A stretch of 25,730 bases of DNA from Candidatus Izemoplasma sp. (GCA_029939615.1 JAOZSP010000005.1:1-25730); one strand, 5' to 3'. Shown: positions 1 through 9,657, counted from the first letter of the stretch. Numbers and translations: made by a program. The notes: generated by a model not told the origin, from the sequence alone.

Positions 1-28
1 AAAAGAATATTTTTTTAGGAGAGATTTT

Positions 29-1204
29 ATGGAAATCAAATTACAAAACATTACTAAAATTTTTATCGCTAAAGATAAATCGAAAACTGTCGCGGTTAAT
101 TCTTTAGATATTACAATTCCTTCCGGAAAACTAGTAGGATTGTTAGGTCCTTCAGGATGTGGAAAATCAACAACATTATATATGATTGCTGGTTTATTAG
201 ATCCTAATGAAGGAAAAATATTCTTCGGAGATGAAGATGTTACAGATGCAGCTCCAGAAGATAGAGGCATTGGGTTAGTTTTCCAAAACTATGCACTTTA
301 TCCTCATATGACAGTTAGACAAAATATAATGTTTCCGTTAGAAAACATTAGAGTTCCAAAAGAGGAAGCACTTATTATGGCTCAAGAAATGGCTGATTTA
401 GTTGGTATTGGAGAATTAATGAATCGTAAACCAAAACAATTAAGTGGTGGACAGCAACAACGTGTTGCAATTGCTCGAGCTTTAGTAAAAAAACCTCGCG
501 TTTTATTATTAGATGAACCTCTAAGTAATTTAGATGCTCGTTTAAGATTACAAACAAGAGAAGAAATAAAAAGAATTCAAAGAGAGACTGGAATTACTAC
601 AATCTTTGTAACTCATGATCAAGAAGAGGCAATGAGTATTAGTGATGAAATTATCTTAATGGATTTTGGTGTTAAACAACAAATTGGGGAACCACAGGAT
701 ATATATGATAGTCCTGATAATTTATTTGTTGCTAAGTTTTTAGGAACCCCACCTATTAATATTATGGATGGACAAATTAAAAGTAAAAAAGTAATGATTG
801 CCGATGGAAAAAAATTCAAAATGAAAACTGTTGAAATTGAACAGAAAGTTGTTCAAGAAGGTGAACAAGAAATTGTTCAAGAAGTTCAAACAATGGAAGT
901 TAAGGAATATGAATTCAATGTAGCAATCGCTGGTACAAAAGCTAAAAGTCAAAAAGTTGTCGTTGGGATTAGACCTGAAGGTTTTGTGGTAGATAAAGAT
1001 GGACCACTAAAGTTAGATGTTTATATGGTTGAAACGATTGGTAGAGATACTACCCTAGTTATTAAAGACCCTACAGATGAAGGACGTACGTTCCGTGTTA
1101 TTGTTGATGCCAGTCATCGTGTGAAACCGGGACAAAAAATAGGCTTCTCTATTAAACGAGATAAAGTATTTATGTTTAATAAAGAAACAGGGGAACTAAT
1201 TTAA
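29..1204 (+). CDS. CUT1-type ABC importer ATPase (MalK/UgpC/MsmK-like)
   Basis: This is the cytoplasmic ATPase that powers import through the two permeases encoded just downstream. Visible motifs are Walker A GPSGCGKST (residues 40-48), Q-loop Gln86, signature LSGGQQQ (138-144), Walker B VLLLDEP (158-164), D-loop SNLDA and H-loop His196. The C-terminal part (about 240-391) is the MalK-type TOBE-like regulatory region, including the typical VGIRPE at 312-317. An odd Gln/Glu/Val-rich stretch at about 267-295 sits inside that region and looks like an insertion. The start is supported by AGGAGAG at 17-23. The length of 391 aa is slightly above the usual 360-375. MalK-type ATPases often serve several importers, so the substrate cannot be read from this gene alone. 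The promoter lies upstream of the window. Confidence 0.93.
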   Translation: MEIKLQNITKIFIAKDKSKTVAVNSLDITIPSGKLVGLLGPSGCGKSTTLYMIAGLLDPNEGKIFFGDEDVTDAAPEDRGIGLVFQNYALYPHMTVRQNIMFPLENIRVPKEEALIMAQEMADLVGIGELMNRKPKQLSGGQQQRVAIARALVKKPRVLLLDEPLSNLDARLRLQTREEIKRIQRETGITTIFVTHDQEEAMSISDEIILMDFGVKQQIGEPQDIYDSPDNLFVAKFLGTPPINIMDGQIKSKKVMIADGKKFKMKTVEIEQKVVQEGEQEIVQEVQTMEVKEYEFNVAIAGTKAKSQKVVVGIRPEGFVVDKDGPLKLDVYMVETIGRDTTLVIKDPTDEGRTFRVIVDASHRVKPGQKIGFSIKRDKVFMFNKETGELI

Positions 1205-1205
1205 G

Positions 1206-2123
1206 ATGCTAGAAAGACAGAGTAATTTAAAAGCTTGGTTTTATTTAGCACCGGCAATGGCTTTGCTATCGGTATTTACTTTTTATCCTTTATTTAATGC
1301 TTTTTTCCTAGCGTTCTTAGAAGATTTTGAATTCCTATTAGGAACTGCTAGTGGTTTTACTATTTTGGGAAACTTCCAAAAAGTTATTACTAGTCCAAAC
1401 TTTGCTATTGCAATGAAAAACACTTCGGTAATTACATTTATTAGTGTACCTATTTCCGTGGTTGTTGCATTATTGATATCTGTTGCTTTAAATTCAATTA
1501 AAAAGTTTCAAAGTATATTTCAAACAGTATTTTTCTTACCATATGTAACTAATGCAATAGCTATTGGGATGGCATTTGCCTTTATTTTCCATACTGATTT
1601 TGGGTTGTTAAATACCGCATTAGGTTGGATTGGAATTAATCCAGTTAACTGGATTGGACTAGGAGCATCGTGGAATACAGCTATGTTTGCCTTACTTGTT
1701 TATACAATATGGGGTGGATTAGCATTTAAGATAATGGTTTTCCTTAGCGGATTACAAAGCATTGATAAGCAGTATTATGATGCTGCTAGAGTTGATGCTG
1801 CACCAAGAAGAAGAGTATTTACAAAAATAACTGTTCCTCTTCTTTCACCTATGATTGCTTATATTACTATCACATCTTTCATAGGAGCTTTTAAAGCTTA
1901 TCGTACAATTATTGGGATGTTTGGGACATCCTTACGCCCACCAGGAACGTTATCAAAAGATTCATTAATTACTATTGTAGGACTTGTATATGATGCTTTA
2001 TACCATGCTGATGCAACTGGAAAAATAAGTGAAGCAGCAGCAGCATCGATTATTTTATTCAGTATCACACTAACCTTCACGCTTATTCAAATGCAAATTA
2101 ATAAGCGTCGAGTGCATTTCTAG
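1206..2123 (+). CDS. ABC importer permease, MalF/UgpA-like
   Basis: Integral membrane permease of the binding-protein-dependent transport family, forming half of the translocation pore with the next gene product. It has about six hydrophobic segments, starting near residues 12-35. The cytoplasmic EAA loop that docks on the ATPase is at about 191-212 (YDAARVDAA ... VPLLSP). The length of 305 aa is normal for CUT1 permeases, which transport sugars, sugar phosphates or glycerol-3-phosphate. It begins one base after the ATPase stop, so translation is probably coupled; a GGGGA at about 1191-1195 could serve as a ribosome site inside the preceding gene. Confidence 0.92.
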   Translation: MLERQSNLKAWFYLAPAMALLSVFTFYPLFNAFFLAFLEDFEFLLGTASGFTILGNFQKVITSPNFAIAMKNTSVITFISVPISVVVALLISVALNSIKKFQSIFQTVFFLPYVTNAIAIGMAFAFIFHTDFGLLNTALGWIGINPVNWIGLGASWNTAMFALLVYTIWGGLAFKIMVFLSGLQSIDKQYYDAARVDAAPRRRVFTKITVPLLSPMIAYITITSFIGAFKAYRTIIGMFGTSLRPPGTLSKDSLITIVGLVYDALYHADATGKISEAAAASIILFSITLTFTLIQMQINKRRVHF

Positions 2124-2132
2124 GAGGATATG

Positions 2133-3026
2133 ATGAATAAAAAAATAAATAGTGGTCGAGTTAAAGTTCAACAAATAGTAGTTGGAATCCTGGTTTATTC
2201 ATTTTTAGTATTATTTGGAATCTTTGTATTAATCCCATTTTATTGGATGATATTAACATCTATTAAAGATATTAATCAAATCCGTACAGAAATTCCCCCA
2301 AGTTTAATTATTAGTTTTAAACAAATTAAATTCTGGGAAAATTATTCAGCTGCATGGGTTGCTGCACCATATTGGAAATATATGCTTAATACAGTAACTG
2401 TAGCTGCAATTTCAACAATAGGAACAGTAGTAACAACAATCTTTGCTTCATTTGCGTTTGCAAGATTAAATTTTAAAGGTAGAGATATATTATTTTTAGC
2501 CTTAATTTCAACAATGATGATTCCTGGTGAAATGTTTGTTATTACCAATTATATAACTGTTGCAAATCTAGGGTGGTACAATGATTCACAAACATATGTC
2601 CAAGCTTTATTAGCTTTAACAATGCCGTTTATGACAAGTGTATTTTATATCTTCTTCTTGCGTCAAACATTTAAACAAATACCTGATGAACTATATTTAG
2701 CAGCAAAAGTTGATGGTACAAGTGATTGGAAATATTTATGGAGAATTATGGTGCCAATGGCATCACCAACAATTATTACAATTACAATTTTAAATGCAAT
2801 GGGAACATGGAGTGCTTATATTTGGCCAAAACTTGTAACAACTAAAGATGAGTATCGTTTAGTAACGAATGGGTTACGTGAAGCGTATTCGGAATTAGCA
2901 GGGCAAGTTATGTATAACCAACAAATGGCAGCAGCTCTTATTGTAACAACACCACTGTTAATAACTTTCTTATTCTTAAGAAAATATATTATGCGTGGAG
3001 TATCAAGAAGCGGTATCAAAGGGTAA
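2133..3026 (+). CDS. ABC importer permease, MalG/UgpE-like
   Basis: Second permease subunit. It has a hydrophobic segment at about 17-40, further segments through the protein, and an EAA loop at about 188-212 (LYLAAKVDGTSDW ... MVPMASP), typical of the MalG/UgpE half of CUT1 importers. Two ATG codons lie in frame at 2130 and 2133. The AGGAGG at 2122-2127, which overlaps the TAG stop of the previous gene, is only 2 bases from the first ATG but 5 from the second, so 2133 is preferred (297 aa). Gene order ATPase-permease-permease-binding protein is complete and collinear. Confidence 0.92.
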   Translation: MNKKINSGRVKVQQIVVGILVYSFLVLFGIFVLIPFYWMILTSIKDINQIRTEIPPSLIISFKQIKFWENYSAAWVAAPYWKYMLNTVTVAAISTIGTVVTTIFASFAFARLNFKGRDILFLALISTMMIPGEMFVITNYITVANLGWYNDSQTYVQALLALTMPFMTSVFYIFFLRQTFKQIPDELYLAAKVDGTSDWKYLWRIMVPMASPTIITITILNAMGTWSAYIWPKLVTTKDEYRLVTNGLREAYSELAGQVMYNQQMAAALIVTTPLLITFLFLRKYIMRGVSRSGIKG

Positions 3027-3059
3027 TAACCCTTAAGATAAACTATAGGAGGAAAGAAA

Positions 3060-4502
3060 ATGAAAAAAGTTTTATCATTATTTTTAATGGGGACTTTCGC
3101 TTTAGCTTTAACAGGCTGTGTTGAAATTGATGACACTCCATATGAAGTTGATTGTACTGAATTCCCTTCACATGTTGATTGCTTAGAAGATATTGATCCA
3201 GATGACCCTGATGGTCCTGGTCTAATAAATGTATTAGATGCTCTTCCAACGGAAGAAATTAATATTACTTTCTGGCATGTTTACGGAGCAGGAAAAAATG
3301 AATTACTTAATGAATTAATTGATGAATTTGAAGTATTATATCCAAACATCAATGTTAGTGATGTTTCACAAGGAAATTATACTGATATTAGAAGTAATAC
3401 AATCAGTGCAATTACTGCAGGAACAACACCTACACTAGTTGTTGGGTATCCAGATCATGTAGCTGGATATTTAAAAGGAAATGCAGTTATTCCACTTGAT
3501 GATTTTGTTAAACATGAAACATTCGGTGTAGACTTAGATGATTTCTTTGAGTCTTTTGTAGCTGAAAATTCACAATATCCTGGAGGATATATGTATTCAT
3601 TCCCTTATTCAAAATCAACAGAAATGATGGTTTATAATAAAGATATATTTGCAGCTAACGGAATCACTGTTCCGACTGATGGAAGCATCACTTGGGCAAT
3701 GTTAGACACTTGGGCAGATACATTAGTAGATCCTAACTGGGATCCTGAAAGTCCAACTGCAAATAAATGTGAATACTTAATTAACTTTGATTCAGCTGGA
3801 AACTATTTTATTAATAACGTTCGTATGTGGCAAGGTGGATATACAAACGCAGCTGGAGATATTTTAGTTAATAATGCAAATACTAAAGCAATGTTAGAAT
3901 ATGTTCAAGATCGTTTTGAAGATCATACATTTTCTATCCCGCTAGCTTGGGGAGATAGTTATGGATCTGCAAACTTTATTGCACAAGACGTATGTATGAG
4001 TGTAGGTTCTACAGCAGGAATTAATTATAATATTCCTTCTGACGGAGCATTTGAAGTTGGAGTAGTTCCAGTTCCTCAATACGATATGGATCATAAATCA
4101 GCAGTACAACAAGGTCCAAACATTGCAATAATGAGTGATAGTACAGATGCTGAAAGATTAGCAGCTTGGTTATTAATTAAATTCTTAACTAATACTGAAA
4201 ATACTGCAGCATGGTCTATGGATACAGGTTATTTACCTGTAAGACAAAGTGGGTATGATTCACAAGATTTCCAAGATTTCTTAGCTATTTCAGATAATAC
4301 AAATTATTTATATTATTATTCTTTAGCTATTCAAGCTGCATATATGCAAAATTCATATTTCGATTATGACCCAGCATTTGCAGGAGCGTATACTTCGTCA
4401 GATGCCAGAGATCAAGCAGGAATAGCAATTGAAGCATTATTCGGAGGAAACTCGGTTCAAGATATTATTGATGATATGTTGGTACAACTAGGAGCGAGTT
4501 AA
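3060..4502 (+). CDS. Extracellular solute-binding lipoprotein, family 1 (UgpB-like)
   Basis: Membrane-anchored substrate receptor of the importer encoded by the three preceding genes. The N-terminus is a lipoprotein signal with lipobox LTGC (Cys20), followed by an acidic linker to about residue 58. The binding-protein fold then starts with ITFWHVYGAGKNELL and contains GNYTDIRSNTISAITAG. This resembles the start of UgpB-type glycerol-3-phosphate binding proteins (FWH...G, GNY, TG..P), more than maltose-binding proteins. Length 480 aa. The start is set by AGGAGG at 3047-3052. The substrate is not proven; given two nuclease-type neighbours downstream, a nucleoside, nucleotide, sugar phosphate or glycerol-3-phosphate is plausible, but a simple sugar cannot be excluded. 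Confidence 0.88.
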   Translation: MKKVLSLFLMGTFALALTGCVEIDDTPYEVDCTEFPSHVDCLEDIDPDDPDGPGLINVLDALPTEEINITFWHVYGAGKNELLNELIDEFEVLYPNINVSDVSQGNYTDIRSNTISAITAGTTPTLVVGYPDHVAGYLKGNAVIPLDDFVKHETFGVDLDDFFESFVAENSQYPGGYMYSFPYSKSTEMMVYNKDIFAANGITVPTDGSITWAMLDTWADTLVDPNWDPESPTANKCEYLINFDSAGNYFINNVRMWQGGYTNAAGDILVNNANTKAMLEYVQDRFEDHTFSIPLAWGDSYGSANFIAQDVCMSVGSTAGINYNIPSDGAFEVGVVPVPQYDMDHKSAVQQGPNIAIMSDSTDAERLAAWLLIKFLTNTENTAAWSMDTGYLPVRQSGYDSQDFQDFLAISDNTNYLYYYSLAIQAAYMQNSYFDYDPAFAGAYTSSDARDQAGIAIEALFGGNSVQDIIDDMLVQLGAS

Positions 4503-4526
4503 TTATTACAGAAAGTGTGATTTATT

Positions 4527-5978
4527 ATGTTTAGAAAATTATCTTTGGTTTTATTATCGTTTTTAACAGTATTTACTTTATCTTCATGTACCGAAGAATC
4601 AAAAACAGATTCGGAACTAGTTAGAGAAATAAGAGATGCGATTATTTTTGAATCATTAACAATTGATGATGATATTAGTATTCCTATAATCACTGATGAA
4701 GATGTTGTTGTTACCTGGGTTTCAAGTAATCCAGAGTACCTAACAATAGAGGGTGAAGTTATAATACCTAACTATATGGTGGGGAATCAAACTGTAGATC
4801 TTACAGTTACCTTACAACTAGGAGAAAGTATTGTAAATAAAGTATTTGAATTTATTATTATATCTGAAGAAAGACCAGAGATTATTGAATTAAATACTAA
4901 TGAAACTGACAATCTAACTCTTGATTTTGCATATGCAAATACTGATTTTATTGCTGATGGAGTTGGAGAAGTTACGTTAGTTAGTTGTGTAGACGGCGAT
5001 ACTGCCTTCTTTACAGAAGGTGGGGAAAACTTTTCAGTTAGATTCTTAGGGATTAACACACCTGAATCGACTGCGAAATTTGAGCCGTGGGGTAAACCAG
5101 CAAGCGATTATACTTGCGATAAATTAGAAAATGCTACAACAATTGTTTTAAGAGCAGACCCAACTGCGGGCAGAATGGATAGTTATGGAACAAGATGGTT
5201 AGCTTGGGTTTGGTACGACGGAAGATTATTAAATTTAGAGTTAGTTGAACAAGCATATTCAAAAGCGTCTGGTTCAATGGATACTTATTATGGTAATTTA
5301 ATATTCCAAGTAAATTTAAGAATTCAATTTTCAGAGCGAAGAGTTTGGGGAGAAATTGATCCAACCTTTGATTACAGTTTAGAAGGAACTCAAATTACAA
5401 TCCAAGAATTATTAACTAATCCTGGAGAATATTACCGAACTAAGGTAGTTTTAACAGGGATTGTTACAAGGAAACTAGGTGGTGCTGTATTTATTCAGCA
5501 AGGTGATTACGGGATTTATGTATATAATAGAGCTTGGGCACCACACTTAGTAATTGGAAACGAGATTCGAATTTCAGGAGTAACCGTTACTTATTATCCT
5601 GATGAGGAATCAGGAGCATTACAAGTCTCAGGTTATAGTGTTCGAACAGAATACTCTGAAGTTCTTAGTAGCGGTAACATCGTTACACCTAAGACTGTTT
5701 TAGTATCAGAAATTACTAATTCACATGTTGGTAGTTTACTGAAGTTAGAAAATCTAATAGTTATAAGTATTATTGAAGGAGATGATTCCTTCACAATTAC
5801 TGCAGAAGATTCGTTAGGAAATACAATTACTATACGTAAAGACGCTGATAGTCCTAATGATATTCTGGCTTCAATGTTCCCCAAGGGAACAGTATTTACA
5901 GTTGTTGGTCCTCTATCGAGATATAATTCAAATTATCAATTAATGCTTACCTCGTTAGATGACATAATAATTGAATAA
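4527..5978 (+). CDS. Secreted thermonuclease (SNase-fold) lipoprotein with Ig-like and OB-like domains
   Basis: Predicted surface nuclease that would hydrolyse DNA/RNA outside the cell. Layout: lipobox LSSC (Cys21); an atypical bacterial Ig-like domain at about 30-113 with VVVTWVSSNPEYLTIEG; the SNase domain at about 146-275; then two OB-like domains at about 288-372 and 388-483, as in YhcR-type nucleases. SNase landmarks are VDGDT (155-159), Arg172, NTPE (177-180), WGKPAS, and DSYGTR (218-223). The position usually Asp in the DTPE motif is Asn here, and the catalytic Arg of YGR appears as YGTR with one extra residue, so activity is likely but not certain. Cys154 and Cys197 may form a disulfide. 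It follows the binding protein by 24 bases with only a weak ribosome site. Confidence 0.87.
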   Translation: MFRKLSLVLLSFLTVFTLSSCTEESKTDSELVREIRDAIIFESLTIDDDISIPIITDEDVVVTWVSSNPEYLTIEGEVIIPNYMVGNQTVDLTVTLQLGESIVNKVFEFIIISEERPEIIELNTNETDNLTLDFAYANTDFIADGVGEVTLVSCVDGDTAFFTEGGENFSVRFLGINTPESTAKFEPWGKPASDYTCDKLENATTIVLRADPTAGRMDSYGTRWLAWVWYDGRLLNLELVEQAYSKASGSMDTYYGNLIFQVNLRIQFSERRVWGEIDPTFDYSLEGTQITIQELLTNPGEYYRTKVVLTGIVTRKLGGAVFIQQGDYGIYVYNRAWAPHLVIGNEIRISGVTVTYYPDEESGALQVSGYSVRTEYSEVLSSGNIVTPKTVLVSEITNSHVGSLLKLENLIVISIIEGDDSFTITAEDSLGNTITIRKDADSPNDILASMFPKGTVFTVVGPLSRYNSNYQLMLTSLDDIIIE

Positions 5979-5997
5979 AAAAGGAGGAAATATTTAG

Positions 5998-8900
5998 ATG
6001 TTAAAAAAATTATTTACACTAAGTTTAATTTTTATTGGTGCTCTTACTTTAACAGCATGTGGTGGAGATGACGGTCTTACCGTTGAAGAAATTCTTGCAA
6101 ACATTACTGAAGCTGTTGATGAATTAGCTTTACCAAGTACGACAAGTACTGACTTAACTTTACCTAATACTGGTGTTCATGAAGTTGTAGTTACTTGGGA
6201 ATCAAGTGACACAGACTTTATTACAGATGCTGGTGTTGTAACTATTCCTACCCTTACTGAGGGTGATCAAGCTGTTACAATGACTGCTTCTTTAACATTA
6301 GAAGGTCAAACATTGACAAAAACATTTACTGTTACAGTTACTGCTGCTACTGCACTTAATGATGCAGAAAAAGTTGCTGCTGATACATTAGCTTTATTTA
6401 TTGCTGAAGGAGAAACATTTAATGATGTAGTTTTACCAGTTGCTGGTGGAAATGGAACTACAGTTACTTGGGAATCTTCACATCCTTTAGTTATTACTAC
6501 TGCTGGTGTTGTAACTAGACCTGGGCCTGACGCTACTAACGTAACAGTTACTTTAACTGCTACAGTTACTTCAGGATCTGAATCAGATACAAAAACTTTT
6601 GACTTAATCGTTGTTAAAAACGTTGAAACAATTGACATTGACGATTTAAAATCTGGTTATGTTGCTGGTACAATTGCTAAATTAGACCTTATCTCTGTTA
6701 AAGGTGTTGTAACAGGATTAGTTACAGTATCTAATATGGGATTCTATATTTATGATGGTACTGGATTCTTATTTGTATATCAAGGATCAACTACTCCTAC
6801 TGTTGAAATTGGAGATGTTGTATTACTTCAAGGTACTTTCGATGTTTATTACGGATTACCTCAAATTAAAGAACTTACAGGTATGGAAGAAATAACTGAA
6901 GTTATTACTGCACCTGCACCTGCTGTAAAAACAATTCAAGATATCATTGATTATACTACTGCACCTGATATCGCTTTATTCAGTGAATTGTTAAGCTTAA
7001 CAGGTACAATTACTATGACAGATACAGATTATTATTTAGAAGATGAAAATGGAAATAAATTAGAGTTAAACGATGAAGCAGATACTACTCTATTAGAAGC
7101 TTTAGTTGGTAAGAATGTTACTGTAACTATTACATATCATACTTATCACAGTGGACATGGATTCCATCAAGTTAACTTCTCTGGATTTGCAACTGACGTT
7201 GTTGAAAACGTATTAAGTGATGCTGATGCATTAGCTGCAGATTTAGCTGTTCTTGATTTAATCGTTCCTAATATCACTATTACAAGTATTACATTACCTA
7301 CAACTGGTACAAACGGAACTGTTTATACTGCTTGGACAAGTAGTGATGTTACTGTATTAGCTGACGACGGAACATTCGTTGCAAAAGCTTTAACTACTGT
7401 AACGATTACTTATACAGGTACTGCAACTAATGGTGCTGAAACTAGTGCTGCAACATTTGAAGTTGTAGTTCCAATTGAAGTTGCTCTTGCTGCTGTTCCT
7501 ACACTTGTAAAAGACGACGGTGTACAAGTTACTGGTGTTGTTTACTACAAAACTTCTTACGGATATTCAATATTCGCAAATGGACACTTCTTAACTATTA
7601 ATGATAGTTCATATTTAGATGACTTAGCATTTGGTGACGAAGTTACTGTTCTTGGATTTGTTGTAAATCCTTATCATGGATTAGTACAAATTAATTCAAT
7701 TTCTTATACTAACAATTCAAGTTCTAACACTGTTCCTACTTATACAGTACAATTTATTGGTGACTTACAAAATATTGAAGTTCCTCTTGGTACTTTAGCT
7801 ACAGTTACTGGTATGGTAGACAAACGTGTTTCTGGTAGTTATACTAATTATTATTTAGTAGATAGTGCTGGAAATGAAATGAGAATTCACTATAGTGGTA
7901 ATGATGAAGAATTTGCTGATATGCATGGTGCAATCGTAACTATTGATGTATTAGTTTATACAGAAGATTACTTATGGTTTATTGGTGGAGCTTCAGATAT
8001 TACAACTGAAACTGCATTTACTGAAGTACAAGATGCAAATGCTGTTGCTGCTGCAATAGTTGCTGAATTAGGTGATGTTAGCGCAGTTACTGGTGATTTA
8101 ACTTTACCTACTACATTCACTGCTCCTGTTGCTACAGCTACATGGGCTACTACAGATGCTGCTGTTGTTACTGACGCTGGTGTTGTTACTATGGCTTATG
8201 GAAATGCAGGATATGCTACTCTTACTGTTAGTGTAACTGTTGGAACTACTACTGTTGACAAAGAAGTACACGTTACAGTATTAGACGGAGATACTTTAAC
8301 TCCTACTGACATTGCTACTGCATTATTAGAAGCTGATGGAGAAACTGTAATTGTTACTGGTGTTGTTACTGGATTCTATTATGGCGAACCTCAAATTCAA
8401 GATCCTTTAACAGGAATCGCTATTCATGTTTATGATGACTATGAAACAGAATTAGTTGTTGGAGACTTAGTTATTATTCGTGGTGTTCTTGAATCTTATG
8501 ATGATCCAAGTAAACCAAGTAACCATAGAAGATTAGATGATACTTCATTAATTGATATTGTTTCTCAAGATAATGTAGTATTCATTAGAACTGATGTTAC
8601 TCCATTGATGCTTGCTACTAATCCTTCAGATTATTACGGACAAGTATTAACTATGGATATTACTGCTAATATTTTAGACAGCGATTATGGATATGCTGAT
8701 TTTGATGGTCTTGCAGATGATTCTGTATTACTAACATTAAAATATCCTGAATATTTCGATTTAATTTATGTTGTTGATGATGTATTAACTGTTACTTTCA
8801 CAGTTTATGACTTCAATTATGGAAATGTTCGTTTAGTCAACGTTGAATTCCCTGCATTAACTGAAGCAGAAGATCTTCTTGTTGCTGATGCATTTTTAGA

Positions 8901-9594
8901 TATTGAAACTACTCTTCAAGCTGATATTGTTTTACCAGCTGATATGACAGATTATAATGCTACAATCGTATGGGCTACAAGTGATGCTGCGGTTATTACA
9001 GCTGCCGGTGTTGTTACTAGACCTGCTGTTGGACAACCTGATGGAACTGCTACTTTAACTGCAACTATCACAGTTGGTTCTGAAACTCCAATAACGAAAG
9101 ACTTTGTTATGACAATTACTGCTGAGCAACCTGTATTAAATGGTGGTACAGAGGATCTAACTAATTTTGATGGATCAACTAGTACATATACTGATTCAGG
9201 ATCATATACTGGTGCTCAAAATGTTGTTTGGACTTATCATGAATTAAGAAGATTTACAGATGATGGTGCTTACACTATTGGTGGTACAGGAACAAGTGGT
9301 ATGTTTGGTTCTTCAGGAACTAGAGATTTATCTGCTGACTTAACTGGTGGTATTGCTACATTTAGTATTGATTTATTAACAGGTTATACGGGTGGAACTG
9401 CTGCAAACAGATCAATTGAGATATTCGTTAATGATATTTCTGTTGGAACATATACTTTAACTGCTATGGCTACTGTTGAAAACTTTGAAATTACTGGTAT
9501 CAATGTTACTGGTGCATTTACAATAAAAATAGTTTCAACTGGATCTAAGCAACTTATTATTGATAATGTTACTTGGACAGGTTATACAGGATAA
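5998..9594 (+). CDS. Giant modular surface lipoprotein of alternating Ig-like and OB-like domains
   Basis: A 1198-residue lipoprotein (lipobox LTAC, Cys21) with no catalytic motif that I can recognise. I read five atypical bacterial Ig-like domains (about 28-115, 122-206, 405-491, 676-762, 954-1042; each with a tWxSSD/tWxTTD strand and a following xxAGVVT strand). Between them are three pairs of OB-like beta domains (about 210-300 and 308-400; 495-570 and 580-665; 768-855 and 865-950) with repeated VTGVV..., YxIYDG and GDxVxLxG patterns like those of YhcR-type nucleases. A different, Gly/Thr/Ser-rich C-terminal domain fills 1048-1198. AAGGAGG at 5981-5987 fixes the start. It is last in the importer-nuclease operon. 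OB folds suggest nucleic-acid binding and Ig domains suggest display, so a surface capture scaffold is the best inference. Codons are strongly T-ending (GCT, ACT, GTT), which suggests high expression. Confidence 0.8.
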   Translation: MLKKLFTLSLIFIGALTLTACGGDDGLTVEEILANITEAVDELALPSTTSTDLTLPNTGVHEVVVTWESSDTDFITDAGVVTIPTLTEGDQAVTMTASLTLEGQTLTKTFTVTVTAATALNDAEKVAADTLALFIAEGETFNDVVLPVAGGNGTTVTWESSHPLVITTAGVVTRPGPDATNVTVTLTATVTSGSESDTKTFDLIVVKNVETIDIDDLKSGYVAGTIAKLDLISVKGVVTGLVTVSNMGFYIYDGTGFLFVYQGSTTPTVEIGDVVLLQGTFDVYYGLPQIKELTGMEEITEVITAPAPAVKTIQDIIDYTTAPDIALFSELLSLTGTITMTDTDYYLEDENGNKLELNDEADTTLLEALVGKNVTVTITYHTYHSGHGFHQVNFSGFATDVVENVLSDADALAADLAVLDLIVPNITITSITLPTTGTNGTVYTAWTSSDVTVLADDGTFVAKALTTVTITYTGTATNGAETSAATFEVVVPIEVALAAVPTLVKDDGVQVTGVVYYKTSYGYSIFANGHFLTINDSSYLDDLAFGDEVTVLGFVVNPYHGLVQINSISYTNNSSSNTVPTYTVQFIGDLQNIEVPLGTLATVTGMVDKRVSGSYTNYYLVDSAGNEMRIHYSGNDEEFADMHGAIVTIDVLVYTEDYLWFIGGASDITTETAFTEVQDANAVAAAIVAELGDVSAVTGDLTLPTTFTAPVATATWATTDAAVVTDAGVVTMAYGNAGYATLTVSVTVGTTTVDKEVHVTVLDGDTLTPTDIATALLEADGETVIVTGVVTGFYYGEPQIQDPLTGIAIHVYDDYETELVVGDLVIIRGVLESYDDPSKPSNHRRLDDTSLIDIVSQDNVVFIRTDVTPLMLATNPSDYYGQVLTMDITANILDSDYGYADFDGLADDSVLLTLKYPEYFDLIYVVDDVLTVTFTVYDFNYGNVRLVNVEFPALTEAEDLLVADAFLDIETTLQADIVLPADMTDYNATIVWATSDAAVITAAGVVTRPAVGQPDGTATLTATITVGSETPITKDFVMTITAEQPVLNGGTEDLTNFDGSTSTYTDSGSYTGAQNVVWTYHELRRFTDDGAYTIGGTGTSGMFGSSGTRDLSADLTGGIATFSIDLLTGYTGGTAANRSIEIFVNDISVGTYTLTAMATVENFEITGINVTGAFTIKIVSTGSKQLIIDNVTWTGYTG

Positions 9595-9615
9595 TATTTA
9601 ATAATTTATAAAACT

Positions 9616-9646
9616 AAACACCACTATTTTTAGTGGTGTTTTTTTT
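9616..9646 (+). terminator. Rho-independent terminator of the importer-nuclease operon
   Basis: A perfect 11-bp stem (9616-9626 with 9631-9641), TTTT loop, followed by a run of T to 9646. It lies 22 bases after the stop of the giant lipoprotein gene and closes the first operon. Confidence 0.93.
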
Positions 9647-9657
9647 GTGTAAAGTAT

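Noticed and set aside
5998..9594. A hidden exonuclease/endonuclease/phosphatase or SNase catalytic site in the giant lipoprotein
   Set aside because: I looked for GDFN, SDH and DGDT-YGR type motifs. One DGDT occurs at about residues 763-766, but without the following R, DTPE or YGR elements, so it is probably chance.
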